Of a stretch of 7,208 nucleotides of DNA, positions 6,036 through 7,208 are shown one piece after another (position 1 is the stretch's first letter; every line of letters begins with the position of its first letter). The stretch spans positions 1-7,208 of the forward strand of contig JAQVYO010000074.1 in the NCBI GenBank assembly GCA_028708585.1. The letters run 5' to 3'. A program made the translations under genes and the position numbers. The DNA is from Oscillospiraceae bacterium. GTDB taxonomy: Bacteria > Bacillota > Clostridia > Oscillospirales > Oscillospiraceae. A model generated the notes under the pieces. That model was not told the origin of the DNA. It saw only the letters and a list, made by a program, of their open reading frames with translations, and did no database searches.

Positions 6036-6322
6036 TTGTCCAAAAGCCTCGCAAAAACCGATTTATATCCGTCAGCCCCGTAATGCAGGGAACGGTTGAC
6101 TCTGCTGATGGTGGCGCTGCTTGCCCCGGTCTTTTCCAAAATATCGTTATAAATCATTCCCTGATATAAAAGAAGCGCCACCTCAAAACGCTGCTCCATG
6201 GCATGTAATTCGGATACCGTGCAAAGGTCGTCAAAAAATTTGCGGCACTCTTCCAAATCTTTCAGCTTGAGGATCGTCTCATACAGGGAGCTGATGTGCT
6301 GCTTCTCCGGTTTTTTTGTCAT
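6032..6322 (-). CDS. yerC: YerC/YecD-family TrpR-like DNA-binding protein
   Basis: A 96-residue protein of the Trp-repressor-related family found across Firmicutes. The N-terminal helices (SLYETILKLKDLEECRKFFDDLCT, 12-35) and the SELHAMEQRFEVALLL block (37-52) are characteristic. The helix-turn-helix follows at about 56-79 (MIYNDILEKTGASSATISRV). It probably acts as a small dimeric transcription factor; the ligand and targets of the family are not well defined. The frame extends 10 codons further to 6352, but AAGGAGG stands 7 nt before the ATG at 6322, so I chose that start. It is the first gene of the operon with the methyltransferase and hslO, and may regulate its own promoter. Confidence 0.92.
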   Translation of the reverse strand: MTKKPEKQHISSLYETILKLKDLEECRKFFDDLCTVSELHAMEQRFEVALLLYQGMIYNDILEKTGASSATISRVNRSLHYGADGYKSVFARLLDK

Positions 6323-6329
6323 AACTCCG

Positions 6330-6336
6330 CCTCCTT
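6330..6336 (-). promoter_or_regulatory. Ribosome binding site that sets the yerC start
   Basis: A perfect AAGGAGG lies 7 nt before the ATG at 6322. The longer frame starting at 6352 would place this site inside the coding sequence and has no comparable signal of its own. Confidence 0.85.
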
Positions 6337-6357
6337 TTCCGTAGCCGGACACCGTTT

Positions 6358-6386
6358 AGTTTAGCACTCTGCCTTATAAAAGTAAA
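6358..6386 (-). promoter_or_regulatory. Candidate promoter of the yerC-methyltransferase-hslO operon
   Basis: TTTACT (6386-6381) and TAAACT (6363-6358) are spaced 17 bp apart; both boxes are imperfect. TATAAG at 6377-6372 is a rival -10 box but lacks a good -35 box. Either would give a leader of about 30-45 nt. Confidence 0.35.
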
Positions 6387-6504
6387 GAGCTTTTTGGGAA
6401 ATACCCCGTGAAAAACAAGATATTTTACCCCATTCAAAAATTCAGAAACAAAACGTCATTACCGGAATATTCTAAAAATGAGAGAACAAAGGGAGGCATT
6501 TTAG

Positions 6505-6966
6505 ATGGACATGGAACGAGCCAAGCATTTTGTTCCGGAAGAAAACTTAGAAAAGGAATTGTCTCACGATGGAATGCCCGTGCTTTCCTACCATATGGCG
6601 CTTCCGCGGGTGGAAAACTTGTCCCCCGCCGGACGGAAACGAGTCATCCGCTGTTATCGGAAGCTGAAAAAAGTTTTTACCGGCTGGTGTGAAACTGTTT
6701 TACGGAAAGAAGCGGTGGCCGCCTGGCAAAAATCGCTGTCCAACAGCGGCTTCTTTACACCCTATCGGGTTGAGCTGGTCTGCGAAAACAGCAATCAGCA
6801 GGAAAACCGGCTTGAGATGCACTTTAGCTGCAAACTCGTCCCCCATGGAAAACCGCCCGTCTTTCTTTCCTTTCCCATCATCTGGCAGCTTCCGGACGGC
6901 TGGCTGTTCCCCGGGGCGTTTGCCTGGGAAAAAAAAGGTGATTTTGCGCCCAGTGCCAGAGGATAA
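6505..6966 (+). CDS. Hypothetical protein, 153 aa
   Basis: I do not recognise this family. A strong ribosome binding site (AGGGAGG, 6490-6496) lies 8 nt before the ATG, and codon use looks coding, so it is probably real. Residues 39-70 form a basic, helix-prone stretch (around RKRVIRCYRKLKK). Residues 84-140 alternate hydrophobic and polar residues like a small beta sheet (YRVELVCE, RLEMHFSCKLV, PVFLSFPIIWQL, DGWLFPGAFAW). There is no signal peptide, no membrane helix and no metal-binding cysteine pair; the four cysteines are isolated (C50, C62, C93, C109). It is transcribed divergently from yerC across about 180 bp. A second in-frame start is M3, but it is further from the binding site. No terminator follows before the tRNA-Pro promoter, so it may read into that gene and stop at 7162-7196. 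Confidence 0.75.
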   Translation: MDMERAKHFVPEENLEKELSHDGMPVLSYHMALPRVENLSPAGRKRVIRCYRKLKKVFTGWCETVLRKEAVAAWQKSLSNSGFFTPYRVELVCENSNQQENRLEMHFSCKLVPHGKPPVFLSFPIIWQLPDGWLFPGAFAWEKKGDFAPSARG

Positions 6967-6985
6967 AATTTTTCTCAATTTACCC

Positions 6986-7014
6986 TTGCATCTTCAAACA
7001 AGCTGTGGTATATT
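6986..7014 (+). promoter_or_regulatory. Promoter of tRNA-Pro(GGG)
   Basis: TTGCAT (6986-6991) and TATATT (7009-7014) are separated by 17 bp. The start is expected near 7021, leaving a leader of only a few bases before the tRNA. Confidence 0.7.
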
Positions 7015-7027
7015 AAGTAGGCTGTTT

Positions 7028-7104
7028 CCGGGTGTGGCGAAGCTTGGTATCGCGCTTGAATGGGGTTCAAGAGGCCGCTGGTTCGAATCCAGTCACTCGG
7101 ACCA
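7028..7104 (+). tRNA. tRNA-Pro (anticodon GGG)
   Basis: A 77-nt cloverleaf. Acceptor CCGGGTG pairs with CACTCGG, with one G-T wobble. D arm GCGA/TCGC is followed by anticodon stem CTTGA/TCAAG around ATGGGGT (anticodon GGG), T arm CTGGTTCGAATCCAG, A73 and encoded CCA. It reads CCC/CCU and complements the TGG isoacceptor at 816-891. C1-G72 with A73 fits bacterial ProRS. Confidence 0.96.
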
Positions 7105-7161
7105 AAAACAAAAGGTAAAAAAGATTTATTGCCTACAAAGCCAGTAAATCCAAGCCTTTCG

Positions 7162-7196
7162 AGGACTTTCACGATGAAAAGTGGAAGTCCTTTTTT
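7162..7196 (+). terminator. Terminator downstream of tRNA-Pro(GGG)
   Basis: AGGACTTTCAC (7162-7172) pairs with GTGGAAGTCCT (7181-7191) over 11 bp, with one T-G wobble and an 8-nt loop, and runs into TTTTTT. It lies 57 nt after the tRNA end. The intervening segment shows no gene. Confidence 0.85.
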
Positions 7197-7208
7197 CGTA
7201 GATTTATT

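Noticed and set aside
6323..6352. 10-codon N-terminal extension of YerC (MSGYGKGGGV)
   Set aside because: It is encoded by the AAGGAGG ribosome binding site region itself and is not like the family N-terminus.
6975..7172. Minus-strand ORF of 65 aa over tRNA-Pro(GGG)
   Set aside because: It is antisense to the tRNA and terminator (WIRTSGLLNPIQARYQ type artefact) and has no start signal.

Overview
The window looks like chromosomal DNA of an anaerobic, low-to-mid GC Firmicute of the class Clostridia, possibly close to Oscillospirales. The support is sigma-A type promoters with 17-bp spacers, strong AAGGAGG-type ribosome binding sites, tRNA genes that encode their own CCA, a flavo-diiron oxygen-scavenging protein, and the YerC / methyltransferase / Hsp33 gene set. 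The genus cannot be fixed from sequence reading alone.

Layout. Positions 3-596 (+) are the 3' part of an EamA/DMT-type membrane transporter that begins outside the window. Next comes about 220 bp holding a broken small ORF (631-765, -). It sits just beyond the terminator of a tRNA-Pro(TGG) gene (816-891, -), which has its own promoter. After 270 bp of gene-free DNA with inverted and direct repeats come two independently transcribed minus-strand enzymes: an iron-type alcohol dehydrogenase (1166-2263) and a flavo-diiron protein (2492-3700). A very strong bidirectional-looking terminator (2397-2447) separates them. A three-gene tRNA operon, Val-Asp-Phe (4025-4321, -), follows, with a perfect-consensus promoter and a clear terminator. 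Upstream of it is a tightly packed minus-strand operon: yerC (TrpR-like regulator), a class I SAM methyltransferase and hslO (Hsp33). These genes join by an ATGA overlap and by a stop codon that touches the next start. Divergent from yerC is an unrecognised 153-aa protein (6505-6966, +), followed by a tRNA-Pro(GGG) gene with its own promoter and terminator.

How the parts fit. Two genes point to oxidative-stress management in an anaerobe: the flavo-diiron protein (reduction of O2 or NO) and Hsp33 (redox-switched holdase with an intact CXC/CXXC zinc site). The rest is housekeeping: five tRNAs, a metabolic dehydrogenase and a transporter. No strong terminator lies between hslO and the tRNA promoter, so the protein operon may read through into the tRNA operon.

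I see no CRISPR array, toxin-antitoxin pair, phage module or other clearly new defence or biosynthetic system. The least explained pieces are the orphan 153-aa protein, the methyltransferase of unknown substrate, the ORF remnant by tRNA-Pro, and the structured leader of the flavo-diiron gene.
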